Of a DNA stretch of 64,000 nt, positions 52,906 through 61,887 are shown piece after piece. The position numbers were made by a program, and so were the translations under genes. The DNA comes from Altericroceibacterium spongiae (GTDB taxonomy: Bacteria; Pseudomonadota; Alphaproteobacteria; Sphingomonadales; Sphingomonadaceae): the NCBI RefSeq assembly GCF_003610805.1, contig NZ_RAPF01000004.1, positions 62,001-126,000 of the forward strand, in the 5' to 3' direction. Numbering within the stretch: position 1 is the first letter of the stretch; each line of letters begins with the position of its first letter. Under the pieces are notes generated by a model. The model was not told the origin of the DNA. It ran no database searches and saw only the letters and a program-made list of their open reading frames with translations.

Positions 52906-53016
52906 AGCACTTATAATATTGTTGCGGTGCAAAAGAGCCTAACAGCCCGGTCATTACCTTTCCAGAGCGATCGGGCCGCAATACGTAAAGCCCGTTCGCG
53001 CAATTGGCTTGCGCTG

Positions 53017-53820
53017 TCAATCGCTGACGATCTCGGTTCGCACAGTCTTCTCCCTGAAATCGCATGCACCGAAGCTGGTGAGAAAACTGACATCCGCGGC
53101 GTCGCGTCCAACACCGATCTTAACCGTATGCTCGGGATCGGCCATGAATGTGCCATCAACCATATGCCATGTCCCCCTGCCTGATCCGTCCGGATCGGCC
53201 AGAAAAACTTCGGCAATGGCGTGGAAATCGGGCGGGGCCACGTCGGGCGCATAGACGCTGACATAGCGGGCTGGAATGCCTGCGGCGCGGGCCATGGTCA
53301 CAATGACATGTGCATAGTCCCGGCAGATGCCGCGTCGTTCGACGAAAGAATCGAGCGCTGTAGTGTTCGAATGGCTGCTGCCGGGCTCATAGCTCATATG
53401 ATCGGCCACCCAGTCGCGCATGGCAACGATTTTGGCGCCGCCCTCAATCGTACCGAATTCTTCCTGGACAAAGGAATGAAACCGTTCGGCCGGACAATAG
53501 CGTGAATCGAAGAGATACTGGACAGTTTCGCCGGGAAGTTCATGCTGTTGCATCGCAGGCAGGGCAGAGAGGTCGGCTGTGAGGCGGTGAATCGCGATGC
53601 GGGCTTTGTAATCCACTTCGCAATGGCCTTCCTTGCGCAGCCAGATGCGTGTGCCGATCTCGTCCTGCGCCGCTACGCGTGCAAAATAATCCGATTTGTC
53701 GATCCGGCTGTCCGTCCACAGCACGCTTTGTTCGGGAATGTCTGCCGCTTCATATTGCAGCAGAATATCTGTCGGCCCGTCCAGTTCAAAAGTGAAATGC
53801 GCGGATATCTCGATGGTCAT
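53017..53820 (-). CDS. Transglutaminase-like (papain-fold) protein
   Basis: A roughly 267-residue protein with an N-terminal beta domain and a transglutaminase core. The catalytic triad is visible as Cys in ERRGICRDYAHV, His in PPDFHAIAEVF and Asp in TWHMVDGTFM. Bacterial members act as proteases or amidases, and some cross-link peptides. No signal peptide is seen. The ATG at 53820 is preferred; upstream in-frame Mets would overlap the neighbouring yjbQ gene. It follows yjbQ by 62 bases. Confidence 0.84.
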   Translation of the reverse strand: MTIEISAHFTFELDGPTDILLQYEAADIPEQSVLWTDSRIDKSDYFARVAAQDEIGTRIWLRKEGHCEVDYKARIAIHRLTADLSALPAMQQHELPGETVQYLFDSRYCPAERFHSFVQEEFGTIEGGAKIVAMRDWVADHMSYEPGSSHSNTTALDSFVERRGICRDYAHVIVTMARAAGIPARYVSVYAPDVAPPDFHAIAEVFLADPDGSGRGTWHMVDGTFMADPEHTVKIGVGRDAADVSFLTSFGACDFREKTVRTEIVSD

Positions 53821-53882
53821 ATGATGCGAACGCATGGAAGCCGTGCTTGTTTCGTGCCATGCTTGTTTCGTGAAAGTGGCGA

Positions 53883-54299
53883 TCAGGCCCCGAGAAGATG
53901 CAATACGATCCGCCGGCCTTGCGGCATGGCGCGATGTTCGGCCAGAAAAACGCCCTGCCATGTGCCCAGAGCCATACGCCCGCCGATTACCGGAATGGTG
54001 AGGCTGTTCCCGGTGAGCATGGATTTGATATGTGCGGGCATATCGTCCGGCCCTTCATCGTCATGCGCATAATGGTCACCTTCAGGCACGCTCCGGTCGA
54101 GCCAGCGCAGCAGGTCGCCCGGCACTTCGCGGGCGGCATTTTCATTGATGAGCAATGACGCCGATGTGTGCTGGCAAAAGACTGTCAAAACACCTTCTTC
54201 AATGCCGCTATCGGCAATCCATTCTGCGATATCGTGCGTACATTCGGTCAGGCTCTGCCCATGGGTAGAGACAGTGAGTGTCGTGTGCATTTGTCGCAT
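53883..54299 (-). CDS. YjbQ/UPF0047 family protein
   Basis: A 138-residue homologue of YjbQ, a small beta-rich protein with weak thiamin-phosphate synthase activity in E. coli, whose natural role is open. The FCQHTSASLLINENA and HMK/HIKSMLTGNSLTIPVIGGRMALGTWQGVFLAEH segments are diagnostic, including metal-binding histidines. The start at 54299 has GGAG six bases upstream; the frame opening at 54341 and the Met at 54290 are alternatives. Confidence 0.85.
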   Translation of the reverse strand: MRQMHTTLTVSTHGQSLTECTHDIAEWIADSGIEEGVLTVFCQHTSASLLINENAAREVPGDLLRWLDRSVPEGDHYAHDDEGPDDMPAHIKSMLTGNSLTIPVIGGRMALGTWQGVFLAEHRAMPQGRRIVLHLLGA

Positions 54300-54361
54300 A
54301 AAACGCTCCGTGTCGCTTTCAGAGGGTATTGGCGAGCACAACCCGGCACTATGCCGAAAGC

Positions 54362-54380
54362 CGGGCCGCTCACTGGCCCG
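54362..54380 (-). terminator. Candidate rimO terminator hairpin
   Basis: CGGGCC and GGCCCG form a 6-base stem about 7 bases after the rimO stop on the minus strand, with loop AGTGAGC and only a weak GCTTTC tail. It is a modest candidate. Confidence 0.35.
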
Positions 54381-54386
54381 CAGCGC

Positions 54387-55757
54387 TCAATCTTCGACAA
54401 TCACGCCGAAAAGGTCATGGGCATCGGCATCTTCGACCATGATATCGACAATATCCCCTTCCTGCACATTTGCGGGCACATTGCGCAGATAGACCGCACC
54501 GTCGATTTCGGGAGCATCGGCCCGGCTGCGGCCGGTTGCACCGATATCGCCATCTTCATCGGGTTCGCCCATTTCGTCGATGATGACCGGTTGCATCGTG
54601 CCGATTTTCGCGCCGAGCTTTGCGGCACTGATCGCTTCGGTCTTTTCCATCAGGCGGACGTAACGTTCTTCCTTGACCTCTTCGGGCACGGCGCCGGGCA
54701 GATCGTTGGCGGCCGCTCCTTCGACAGGTTCGAAGCGGAAGCCGCCCACACGGTCGAGCTGTGCTTCATCGAGCCAGTCGAGCAGATATTGGAAATCCTC
54801 TTCCGTTTCGCCGGGAAAGCCAACCACGAAGCTCGAGCGGATCGTAATGTCGGGGCAAATATCCCGCCATTTTTTCAGTCGATCGAGCACCTTGGCTTCA
54901 TTGGCCGGGCGCTTCATCGCTTTGAGCACGGAAGGTGCAGCATGCTGAAAGGGAATATCGAGATAGGGCGTGATGAGCCCTTCTGCCATTAACGGAATCA
55001 CCTGATCCACATGCGGATAGGGATAGACATAATGCAGCCTTACCCAGGGCGTTCGGCCGTCGGGTGTTTTAAGCTGGCCGAGCTCACGGGCGAGATCGGT
55101 CATATGCGCGCGGACATCATGACCCTTCCATTGCCGCACATCGTGGCGTGTATCGACTCCATAGGCGCTGGTATCCTGCGAGATGACCAGCAATTCTTTC
55201 GTTCCGGCCGCGACCAGCTTTTCGGCCTCGCGCAGCACGGCATCCACCCGGCGGCTCGCCAGTTTGCCACGCAGATCGGGAATGATGCAGAAGGAGCAGG
55301 AGTGATTGCAGCCCTCGGAAATCTTCAGATAGCTGTAATGGCGCGGTGTCAGTTTGATATCGGGCTGCGGCACCAGATCGATAAACGGTCCCTGACTCGG
55401 CGGGGCAGCGTCATGCACCGCATTCACCACATCCTCATATTGGTGCGCACCGGTGACGGCGAGAACCTGTGGGAATTTGGCGCGGATCGTTTCCGCTTCC
55501 TCTCCCATGCAGCCGGTGACGATCACCCGGCCATTTTCCTTGATCGCCTCTCCGATCGCGGACAGGCTTTCCTCCTTAGCGGAGTCGAGAAAGCCGCAAG
55601 TATTGACGAGCACCACATCGGCCCCGGCATAGTCGGGGCTCATCGCGTAACCGTCGGCACGCAGCTTGGTAAGGATACGTTCTGAATCCACGAGGGCTTT
55701 CGGACAGCCTAAGCTGACCATGCCGACGCGGCGTTGATCGGGAATGCGGGTGGCCAT
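54387..55757 (-). CDS. rimO: Ribosomal protein S12 methylthiotransferase
   Basis: A 456-residue radical SAM enzyme that adds a methylthio group to Asp of ribosomal protein S12. The N-terminal UPF0004 domain has [25 protein letters not shown] and TGCMGEEA cysteines for the auxiliary cluster; the radical SAM motif is [17 protein letters not shown]; a TRAM domain closes the protein. LGCPKA marks RimO rather than MiaB. It stands alone. Confidence 0.95.
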   Translation of the reverse strand: MATRIPDQRRVGMVSLGCPKALVDSERILTKLRADGYAMSPDYAGADVVLVNTCGFLDSAKEESLSAIGEAIKENGRVIVTGCMGEEAETIRAKFPQVLAVTGAHQYEDVVNAVHDAAPPSQGPFIDLVPQPDIKLTPRHYSYLKISEGCNHSCSFCIIPDLRGKLASRRVDAVLREAEKLVAAGTKELLVISQDTSAYGVDTRHDVRQWKGHDVRAHMTDLARELGQLKTPDGRTPWVRLHYVYPYPHVDQVIPLMAEGLITPYLDIPFQHAAPSVLKAMKRPANEAKVLDRLKKWRDICPDITIRSSFVVGFPGETEEDFQYLLDWLDEAQLDRVGGFRFEPVEGAAANDLPGAVPEEVKEERYVRLMEKTEAISAAKLGAKIGTMQPVIIDEMGEPDEDGDIGATGRSRADAPEIDGAVYLRNVPANVQEGDIVDIMVEDADAHDLFGVIVED

Positions 55758-55835
55758 AAGCCGCGCCCCTAGCTATTCAATGTCACGAAGTCACGCGCGA
55801 AAAGCATCTCGCGCAAGTAAAGCATGGGACGGATC

Positions 55836-56237
55836 ATGGGCGAAATCAATATGCTGGCCATTTTTCTGGCCGCACTGGCGTTCTTTGTCATCGGAATGGT
55901 GTGGTACGGCCTGCTCTTCGGCAAAATCTGGCAGCGCGAAGCGGGGATTACCGACGGGACCATCGCCAGAGGGCACAATATGGCACTGATTTTCGTGCTC
56001 GCCTTCCTGTTCGAATTGCTGATCGCTCTGATGCTCGGGCATCAATATGCCCGGACAAATCCCTCCCCGCGCGGTCTCATGATGATTGCGACCGGTTTCG
56101 GAGCGACGATCATGGCGCCAGCCATCGGAATCAATTATCTTTTCCAGCGTAAATCATGGAAACTTTTCGCTATCGATGCCGGTCATCTGATTGTCGGCAT
56201 GACGGCTATGGGGCTGGTCTTTCTGGCCTTTCGTTAA
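55836..56237 (+). CDS. DUF1761 family membrane protein
   Basis: A roughly 133-residue protein with four membrane segments (LAIFLAALAFFVIGMVWYGLLF, MALIFVLAFLFELLIALML, IATGFGATIMAPAIGINYLF, FAIDAGHLIVGMTAMGLVFLAF). The FVIGMVWYGLLFGKIWQ motif is the DUF1761 signature. The function is unknown. The start may also be the ATG at 55824; GGACGG lies just upstream of 55836. It converges with the potassium channel gene, 12 bases apart. Confidence 0.78.
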   Translation: MGEINMLAIFLAALAFFVIGMVWYGLLFGKIWQREAGITDGTIARGHNMALIFVLAFLFELLIALMLGHQYARTNPSPRGLMMIATGFGATIMAPAIGINYLFQRKSWKLFAIDAGHLIVGMTAMGLVFLAFR

Positions 56238-56249
56238 ACGAAGCCGGGC

Positions 56250-57332
56250 TCAGGTCGAAAATTCGTCATCGGTCACGGGATCGCGCGTGGGGCGTACTTC
56301 GACGACAATGTCGCCCGATTGCAAAGTGCCGGCTTCGTCCTCCCAGAATCCATGGGCACCATTACCGCGATAAACACGCAGGCCCCGTCCTCCGGTCGAT
56401 AATTCGCTGAGCGGTTTGCCGATTTCCTCCGGCAGGACCGACCGTTCGACCAGCTGCACCCGGCCGGTAATCGAGGCGAGATCGGCGAGATAATCGGCGA
56501 TATGCGCCCCTTGCGCACTGCCTGCCAGCAGCAGGCCGGTAAAGCGCACAGGGTTGATGACATTGTCGGCCCCAGCCTGATGGGCGAGCACTTCATTATC
56601 CGCTGCGCGCACGACTACACTGATCGGCACATTGGGCGCCAGATGGCGCACGGTCAGCACGATGAGAATCGATGCATCGTCACGCCCCGCGGAGACAAGC
56701 ACGGTCTGCGCTTCTGCGATACGTACGGCTATCAGACTTTCATCGCGTGTGGCATCGGCTTCGATCACGTTGCAGCCCAGAGCTTCAGCCTGGCCGAGGC
56801 GATCTGAGCTGGTATCCATCACCACGATGCAGGATGGGTCCGTACCGCGTTCGATCAGTTCGCCCACGGCTTCGGAACCGGACACGCCGAAGCCCAGCAC
56901 GACGACATGGTTGGACAGCTGGTCCTGAATGCGGGCCATGCGAAACTTCTCCCAACTGCGCTTAATGATGAAATTATAGGCTGTGCCCACAAAAATGAAA
57001 ATCACGGCGAAGCGGATCGGTGTCACGATCACCGCTTCGACCAGCCGGGCACGATCGCTGATCGGGGCGATATCGCCGAATCCCGTGGTCGTGATCGAGA
57101 TCATGGTAAAATAGACGACGTCCAGAAAGCTGACTTCGCCATCCAGATTGTCCACCAGACCGCTGCGGTCCCACCAGTGGACCATCACCACCAGAAAGAC
57201 GAGGCCGAGGGCGGCAGATAGCCGGATGCCGATATCGGCCCAGACCGGCACCTTAATGGCGCGGCGCAGGGGACGAAAGCGGCGGGCTCTTAATTCCGCT
57301 GCCTGTTTCTTGCTGCGATGCGATCTGGCCAT
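56250..57332 (-). CDS. Two-helix potassium channel with RCK (TrkA-N/TrkA-C) domain
   Basis: A 360-residue ion channel. Two membrane helices (IRLSAALGLVFLVVMVHWW and LVEAVIVTPIRFAVIFIFVGTAYNFI) flank a pore loop with the K+ selectivity filter TTTGFGDI. A TrkA-N/RCK nucleotide-binding domain (VVLGFGVSGSEAV) and a TrkA-C-like end follow. It resembles MthK-type ligand-gated K+ channels. It lies three bases after the nlpD-like gene stop and probably ends the serS-surE-nlpD operon. Confidence 0.9.
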   Translation of the reverse strand: MARSHRSKKQAAELRARRFRPLRRAIKVPVWADIGIRLSAALGLVFLVVMVHWWDRSGLVDNLDGEVSFLDVVYFTMISITTTGFGDIAPISDRARLVEAVIVTPIRFAVIFIFVGTAYNFIIKRSWEKFRMARIQDQLSNHVVVLGFGVSGSEAVGELIERGTDPSCIVVMDTSSDRLGQAEALGCNVIEADATRDESLIAVRIAEAQTVLVSAGRDDASILIVLTVRHLAPNVPISVVVRAADNEVLAHQAGADNVINPVRFTGLLLAGSAQGAHIADYLADLASITGRVQLVERSVLPEEIGKPLSELSTGGRGLRVYRGNGAHGFWEDEAGTLQSGDIVVEVRPTRDPVTDDEFST

Positions 57333-57335
57333 AAT

Positions 57336-58121
57336 TCAGCCCTTCAAGCCGAGAAAGGGCGCCGGATCAACAGCTTCTCCATCATGCCTTATTTCAAAAT
57401 GCAGTTCGGGGCGGTCCGCATCGCCTGCCTGCCCCGCCAGTCCGAGCCGTTCCCCGGTGGTGATGGGATCGCCTTTTTTCACTGTAATGCGGGACAGGTG
57501 GCCATAGGCGCTCTGCCAGCCATTGCCGTGATCGATAATCACCAGCCGCCCGAAGCGTTTGGGCTCCTCTCCTGCAAAAGTGACCGTGCCCGAAGATGCG
57601 GCGCGAATCATATCGCCGGGGCGGGCTGCAAAATCGAGCCCGTCATGCCCGCCCCCATCGGGCCGTTTCTGCCAGTCCAGCACGATTTTGCCGTCATGCG
57701 GTCTCTGAAAATGCGGCTTGCGCGGGGCACCAGACAGAGCCCGTTCGGGGAGCAGGGCGGGGATAATCAGCCGCTGGCCGGTCCGGATAGCACCATTGTC
57801 CGGCAGGTTATTGGCCAGCGCCAGAAGCGAATACGGTACGCCATAGCTTTCGGCGAGACCGGAAGCGGTTTCGCCCGACTGCACCACGTGGCTTTGCTGG
57901 CGCGGAATGACGAGTTTCTGCCCGCTGCGAATGGCATAGGGTTCGGGAATGCCATTGGCTTCGGCAATCACGATCAGCGCCACGCCTGCGCGATTGGCGA
58001 TGCCTTTCAGCGTTTCGCCCTGTTGCACGACATGGTGTGTCTCGGTTGCCGGGTCGCTCGCCGCTATCAGCAAAAGCGCGCAGGGCGCCCATATGACGGC
58101 GAGAAACCTGCGGGATTTCAC
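57336..58121 (-). CDS. nlpD: NlpD-like LysM/M23 protein with degenerate catalytic motif
   Basis: A 261-residue envelope protein with a signal-like N terminus (FLAVIWAPCALLLIAAS), two LysM domains (HHVVQQGETLKGIANRAGV and HVVQSGETASGLAESYGVP) and a C-terminal LytM/M23 domain. The GTG start at 58121 overlaps the stop of surE as GTGA, so upstream frame extension is not used. Zinc ligands His and Asp are present in GHDGLDFA and the last His in ELHFEIR, but the first His of HxH is Glu. NlpD of E. coli, next to surE there too, also has a degenerate site and activates amidase AmiC rather than cutting the wall itself. Confidence 0.85.
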   Translation of the reverse strand: MKSRRFLAVIWAPCALLLIAASDPATETHHVVQQGETLKGIANRAGVALIVIAEANGIPEPYAIRSGQKLVIPRQQSHVVQSGETASGLAESYGVPYSLLALANNLPDNGAIRTGQRLIIPALLPERALSGAPRKPHFQRPHDGKIVLDWQKRPDGGGHDGLDFAARPGDMIRAASSGTVTFAGEEPKRFGRLVIIDHGNGWQSAYGHLSRITVKKGDPITTGERLGLAGQAGDADRPELHFEIRHDGEAVDPAPFLGLKG

Positions 58122-58873
58122 GTATCGAAGCTTTCTGCCAGACTGCCGAGCGATGCGTGATGGGTGAGGTCGAGCTGCAGCGGTGTGACCGAAATATATC
58201 CTTCCGAAATCGCTTCCAGATCGGTTCCGTGATCGAGCGAATGTTCGATATCGTCGAGGCCGAACCAGTAATAAGGCCGTCCGCGCGGATCGGTGCCTTC
58301 GAGTAATGAACCGCGGGCATAATCGTGAAAGCCCTGCCGTACGACTCGAATGCCTTTCACGGCATTGGCGGGAAGGGCGGGGAAATTCACATTGACGACG
58401 GTCCGTTTGGGAAGCTGAGCTTCGATCAGTGGTTTGAGCACTTTCGCGGCCCATTGCTCCGCCGCTTCGAAGCCGGCAGCGCTTTCACGCATCGCCTGGC
58501 TGAGAGCGATGGCCGGAATACCCGCCAGAGCGCCTTCCATAGCAGCGGAAATAGTGCCCGAATAGGTCACATCATCGGCAAGATTCTCGCCATTATTGAC
58601 CCCTGAAAGGATAAGGTTCGGGCCGCCATCGGGAAACAGTTTGCGCAGCGCCAGATTGACGGCGTCGGTCGGCGTACCGGTGACGGCATAGCGCTTATCC
58701 CCGAATTCCTTCAACCGCACCGGGTGATGTAAGGTGAGCGAATGGCCTGCCCCCGAATTTTCCTCCGCCGGTGCGCAGGCGATCACATCGTCCGACAGGG
58801 CATGGGCGATTTTTTCGAGCACCGCAAAGCCCGGAGCGTGGATGCCGTCATCGTTGCAAAGGAGAATGCGCAT
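58118..58873 (-). CDS. surE: 5'/3'-nucleotidase SurE
   Basis: A 251-residue metal-dependent nucleotidase/exopolyphosphatase. MRILLCNDDGIHAPG gives the metal-binding DD, and the segments APAEENSGAGHSLTLHHPVRL and ILSGVNNGENLADDVTYSGTISAAMEGAL complete the active site. It lies 31 bases after serS and overlaps nlpD by four bases. Confidence 0.96.
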   Translation of the reverse strand: MRILLCNDDGIHAPGFAVLEKIAHALSDDVIACAPAEENSGAGHSLTLHHPVRLKEFGDKRYAVTGTPTDAVNLALRKLFPDGGPNLILSGVNNGENLADDVTYSGTISAAMEGALAGIPAIALSQAMRESAAGFEAAEQWAAKVLKPLIEAQLPKRTVVNVNFPALPANAVKGIRVVRQGFHDYARGSLLEGTDPRGRPYYWFGLDDIEHSLDHGTDLEAISEGYISVTPLQLDLTHHASLGSLAESFDT

Positions 58874-58904
58874 AGGTGCCTTTATCGGAAAATGGGATGG
58901 GTTG

Positions 58905-60185
58905 TCAGGTGACGGGTTCGAGTTTTTCCAGTCCGCCGCAATAGGGTTTCAGGGCGTCGGGAATACATACCGATCCGTCCGCTTGCTGGCCGTTTTCAAG
59001 CAGAGCGACAAGTGTGCGACCAACGGCGAGACCTGATCCGTTCAGCGTATGGACGAATTCGGTCTTCTTCGCGCCTTCGGGTCGGTAGCGGGCATTCATC
59101 CGGCGTGCCTGATAATCGCCGCACCAGCTGATGGAGCTGATTTCCCGATAGGCATTCTGGCCGGGCAGCCAGACTTCGAGATCATAGGTTTTCTTTGCCG
59201 TGGCGCCCATATCGCCGGTGCATAGCAGCATTTTGCGATAGGGGAGGTCCAGCTTCTGAAGGATAGCTTCGGCGGAAGCGACCATATGATCGTGCTCGGC
59301 CTGCCAGTCTTCGGGACGGCAAACCGTCACCAGTTCAACTTTGTCGAACTGATGCTGGCGGATATAGCCGCGCGTATCACGGCCGGCCGCCCCGGCTTCC
59401 GAGCGGAAACAGGGTGTCAGAGCGGTGAGCCGCAGCGGGCTGGAAAGATCCTCGATAATCTGTTCGCGCACCGAATTGGTGAGGCTGACTTCTGCGGTCG
59501 GGATCAGCCAGCGGCCATCGGTCGTACGAAACAGGTCTTCGGCGAACTTCGGCAATTGTCCGGTGCCGAACACAGCCTCATCGCGCACCAGTAGCGGCGG
59601 GGCGCATTCCATATAGCCTCGCTCGACCGTCTGAAAATCGAGCATGAATTGCGCAATGGCCCGCTGGAACCGGGCCATCTGCCCGCGCAGAAAAGTGAAA
59701 CGCGCACCGGAAATGGCCGCGCCGGTTTCAAAATCGAGCCCCAGAGCCGGGCCGATATCGGCATGTTCCCTGGCTTCGAAAGAAAATTCGCGCGGGCTGC
59801 CCCAGCGCTCCACTTCCTGATTATCGTCTTCATCCGCGCCTTCAGGCACACCTGCGGCGGGCAGATTGGGCAGACGGGCCACCAGGTCGTTCAGTTCGGT
59901 GGCAAGGGCGCGGTCTTCCTCTTCCAGAGCGGGCAGCGTCTGTTTGAGTTCGGTAACTTCGGCCTTCAGCCTGTCGGCTGTTTCCGTGTCCCCCTGACCC
60001 ATGGCCTTGCCGATCGCTTTCGACGCTTCGTTGCGGCGGCTCTGAGCCTCCTGCACACGCGTAGTGAGGGCGCGGCGCTTCTCGTCCAGCCTGAGGACAG
60101 CCTGCGCGGCAGGGTCCGCTCCGCGGGCTCTCAGCCCTTCGTCGAAGCTTTCGGGATTCTCTCGGATAAATCGCAGGTCGTGCAT
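58905..60185 (-). CDS. serS: Seryl-tRNA synthetase
   Basis: A 426-residue class II synthetase. The N-terminal long coiled-coil arm ([21 protein letters not shown] onward) binds tRNA. Class II motif 2 is [21 protein letters not shown] and motif 3 is [18 protein letters not shown]. The ATG at 60185 gives [15 protein letters not shown], the usual start. First gene of serS-surE-nlpD-channel. Confidence 0.97.
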   Translation of the reverse strand: MHDLRFIRENPESFDEGLRARGADPAAQAVLRLDEKRRALTTRVQEAQSRRNEASKAIGKAMGQGDTETADRLKAEVTELKQTLPALEEEDRALATELNDLVARLPNLPAAGVPEGADEDDNQEVERWGSPREFSFEAREHADIGPALGLDFETGAAISGARFTFLRGQMARFQRAIAQFMLDFQTVERGYMECAPPLLVRDEAVFGTGQLPKFAEDLFRTTDGRWLIPTAEVSLTNSVREQIIEDLSSPLRLTALTPCFRSEAGAAGRDTRGYIRQHQFDKVELVTVCRPEDWQAEHDHMVASAEAILQKLDLPYRKMLLCTGDMGATAKKTYDLEVWLPGQNAYREISSISWCGDYQARRMNARYRPEGAKKTEFVHTLNGSGLAVGRTLVALLENGQQADGSVCIPDALKPYCGGLEKLEPVT

Positions 60186-60353
60186 GGCGCGCGCTATGCC
60201 CCTTCGAACCTGCCATTGTCCAGTAGCGATCGCGCCAAAACCGATCATCCGTTACTGGACAGGGAACGCCCTGATGGTTGATTTGTAGTTTTACCGTATC
60301 TTCTCGGGAAATGCCTTTCCCACTTAACAAATAATAACCGGATTGCAGGGACT

Positions 60354-61649
60354 TTGCAGAAAGCGTCAGATTTCTCTCCGCCATCGCGCACAGCTTTCAT
60401 CGATATGCTGAATGCCGGTATGGGGTTTGCCCGCCGCAAAGGGCTGATGGAAGCCCCCGATCTCAGTAAATCGGCACTGATGGATAACGCGGCCCGGTTT
60501 ACCGGCTATTCCGATTTTGGCGATGATTGGTTCCACAAGCCGCTCGATCGGCTGCTTGAAAATCTGCACGATCAGGCTCGCCTGAATGCGGCGGGCGAAT
60601 GGGCTGCGAAGAAGCAGTTCGAAAAGGTTCTGCATGACCGGCTCTGGGCCGAACAGTGGTTCAGGGAGCATCCCGAAATTCTTGGCCGCCCGCTTCCCCG
60701 GCCGGTTTTTATCGTCGGGCCCATGCGCTCGGGAACGACTCGCCTGCATCGCCTGTTGTCAGCCGATCACCGTTTCTCGCATATGCGCAGTTTCGAAACG
60801 ATTTCACCGGTCCCGCGCCCCGGCTTCGTGCCGGGCAAGCCCGATCCTCGTGTCAGACTGGCCGAACGTATTATGCGTGTGGCGCGCTTCGCCAATCCGC
60901 GTACGCTGACCATCCACCCGACCGGGCCATATGAACCGGAAGAAGAACTGGGTCTGCTGGTCAATTCCTTCTGGGGTATGAAGCACGAAGCCCAGTGGTG
61001 GGTGCCCGATTATGGCCGATGGTGCGAAAGGGAAGATGCGGTGCCTGCCTATCGACAGATGGCACGTCTGCTGAAACTGGTCGGCTGGTCGCAACAGGTT
61101 TCCTCCCTGCGGCCATGGGTGCTGAAAACTCCCCAGCATATGATGGACCTGCCTGCGCTTATGAAGGTTTTCCCCGATGCAAGGCTGATTTTCACCCATA
61201 GAGACCCGCTGTCAGTGGTGGGCAGCGCTGCCTCGCTCGCCTGGAATCAGACGATTATCTATTCCGATCATGCCCAGCCGGAGCGGATCGGCAAGGAATG
61301 GCTGCGCAAGACGAATCTCCAGATCGCACGGATGCGTCAGGCGCGCAAAATGGTGCCGGGCAACAGGATTATCGACGTTCGCTATGACGAGATGGACCGC
61401 GACTGGCGCGGCACGATGCGGCGGATCTACGAATTTCTCGACATGGATATCGAACCGAGCCTGCCGGCGATGCAACATTATATGGATCGCACGGCGATCT
61501 ATAAGCGGCATCCCCATCAATATAGTCTGGAAGAATTCGGACTGTCCGCCGGGCAGGTGCTGCACGAACTGAACGACTACATAACAAGCTTCGGTATCCC
61601 GCTGGAAGACCGGATGGACCGGCTGGCCAAAACGGGTGTGATGGCCTGA
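60354..61649 (+). CDS. Sulfotransferase family protein
   Basis: A 431-residue protein with the PAPS-binding 5'-phosphosulphate loop PVFIVGPMRSGTTRLHRLLS and the 3'-phosphate region LIFTHRDPLSVVGS. Members transfer sulphate from PAPS to carbohydrates, lipids or phenols. The frame opens with TTG at 60354, with GCAGGGAC upstream; the ATG at 60405 is an alternative. No PAPS synthesis gene is nearby. Substrate unknown; the gene lies between the serS promoter region and tRNA-Val. Confidence 0.85.
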   Translation: MQKASDFSPPSRTAFIDMLNAGMGFARRKGLMEAPDLSKSALMDNAARFTGYSDFGDDWFHKPLDRLLENLHDQARLNAAGEWAAKKQFEKVLHDRLWAEQWFREHPEILGRPLPRPVFIVGPMRSGTTRLHRLLSADHRFSHMRSFETISPVPRPGFVPGKPDPRVRLAERIMRVARFANPRTLTIHPTGPYEPEEELGLLVNSFWGMKHEAQWWVPDYGRWCEREDAVPAYRQMARLLKLVGWSQQVSSLRPWVLKTPQHMMDLPALMKVFPDARLIFTHRDPLSVVGSAASLAWNQTIIYSDHAQPERIGKEWLRKTNLQIARMRQARKMVPGNRIIDVRYDEMDRDWRGTMRRIYEFLDMDIEPSLPAMQHYMDRTAIYKRHPHQYSLEEFGLSAGQVLHELNDYITSFGIPLEDRMDRLAKTGVMA

Positions 61650-61688
61650 AACGGCGGAGGGCCGGAGAGTTTGATATTTCTGCAGGAA

Positions 61689-61763
61689 TGGTGGGCGCGG
61701 CAAGGATTGAACTTGCGACCCCACCCGTGTGAAGGGTGTGCTCTACCACTGAGCTACGCGCCC
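61689..61763 (-). tRNA. tRNA-Val, anticodon CAC
   Basis: Read on the minus strand: acceptor GGGCGCG/CGCGCCC, D arm GCTC/GAGC, anticodon arm CACCC-TTCACAC-GGGTG with anticodon CAC (reading GUG), T arm GCAAG-TTCAATC-CTTGC, discriminator A and an encoded CCA end (61689-61691). All stems pair fully. Confidence 0.96.
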
Positions 61764-61828
61764 GCTCGCTGACGAAGAGCCCTTCGTTCACGGCAGGGGC
61801 GCGCCTTTGCCATGGCTGTGGTGTGAAG

Positions 61829-61855
61829 GCAAGGGGGAAATACCCCCTTGCTTTT
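61829..61855. terminator. Hairpin between sppA and tRNA-Val
   Basis: A perfect 9-base stem, GCAAGGGGG with CCCCCTTGC (61829-61837 and 61843-61851), loop AAATA, followed by TTTT on the plus strand. It starts 37 bases after the sppA stop on the minus strand, where no T-run follows. It probably ends the sppA message or blocks read-through into the tRNA. Confidence 0.6.
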
Positions 61856-61887
61856 CAGTTTACGCGCTGCGGATTCCTGCCCGGTGT

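Noticed and set aside
58122-58454. N-terminal extension of the nlpD-like frame
   Set aside because: It is within surE in another frame and Arg-rich; a GTG overlapping the surE stop gives a proper signal sequence.
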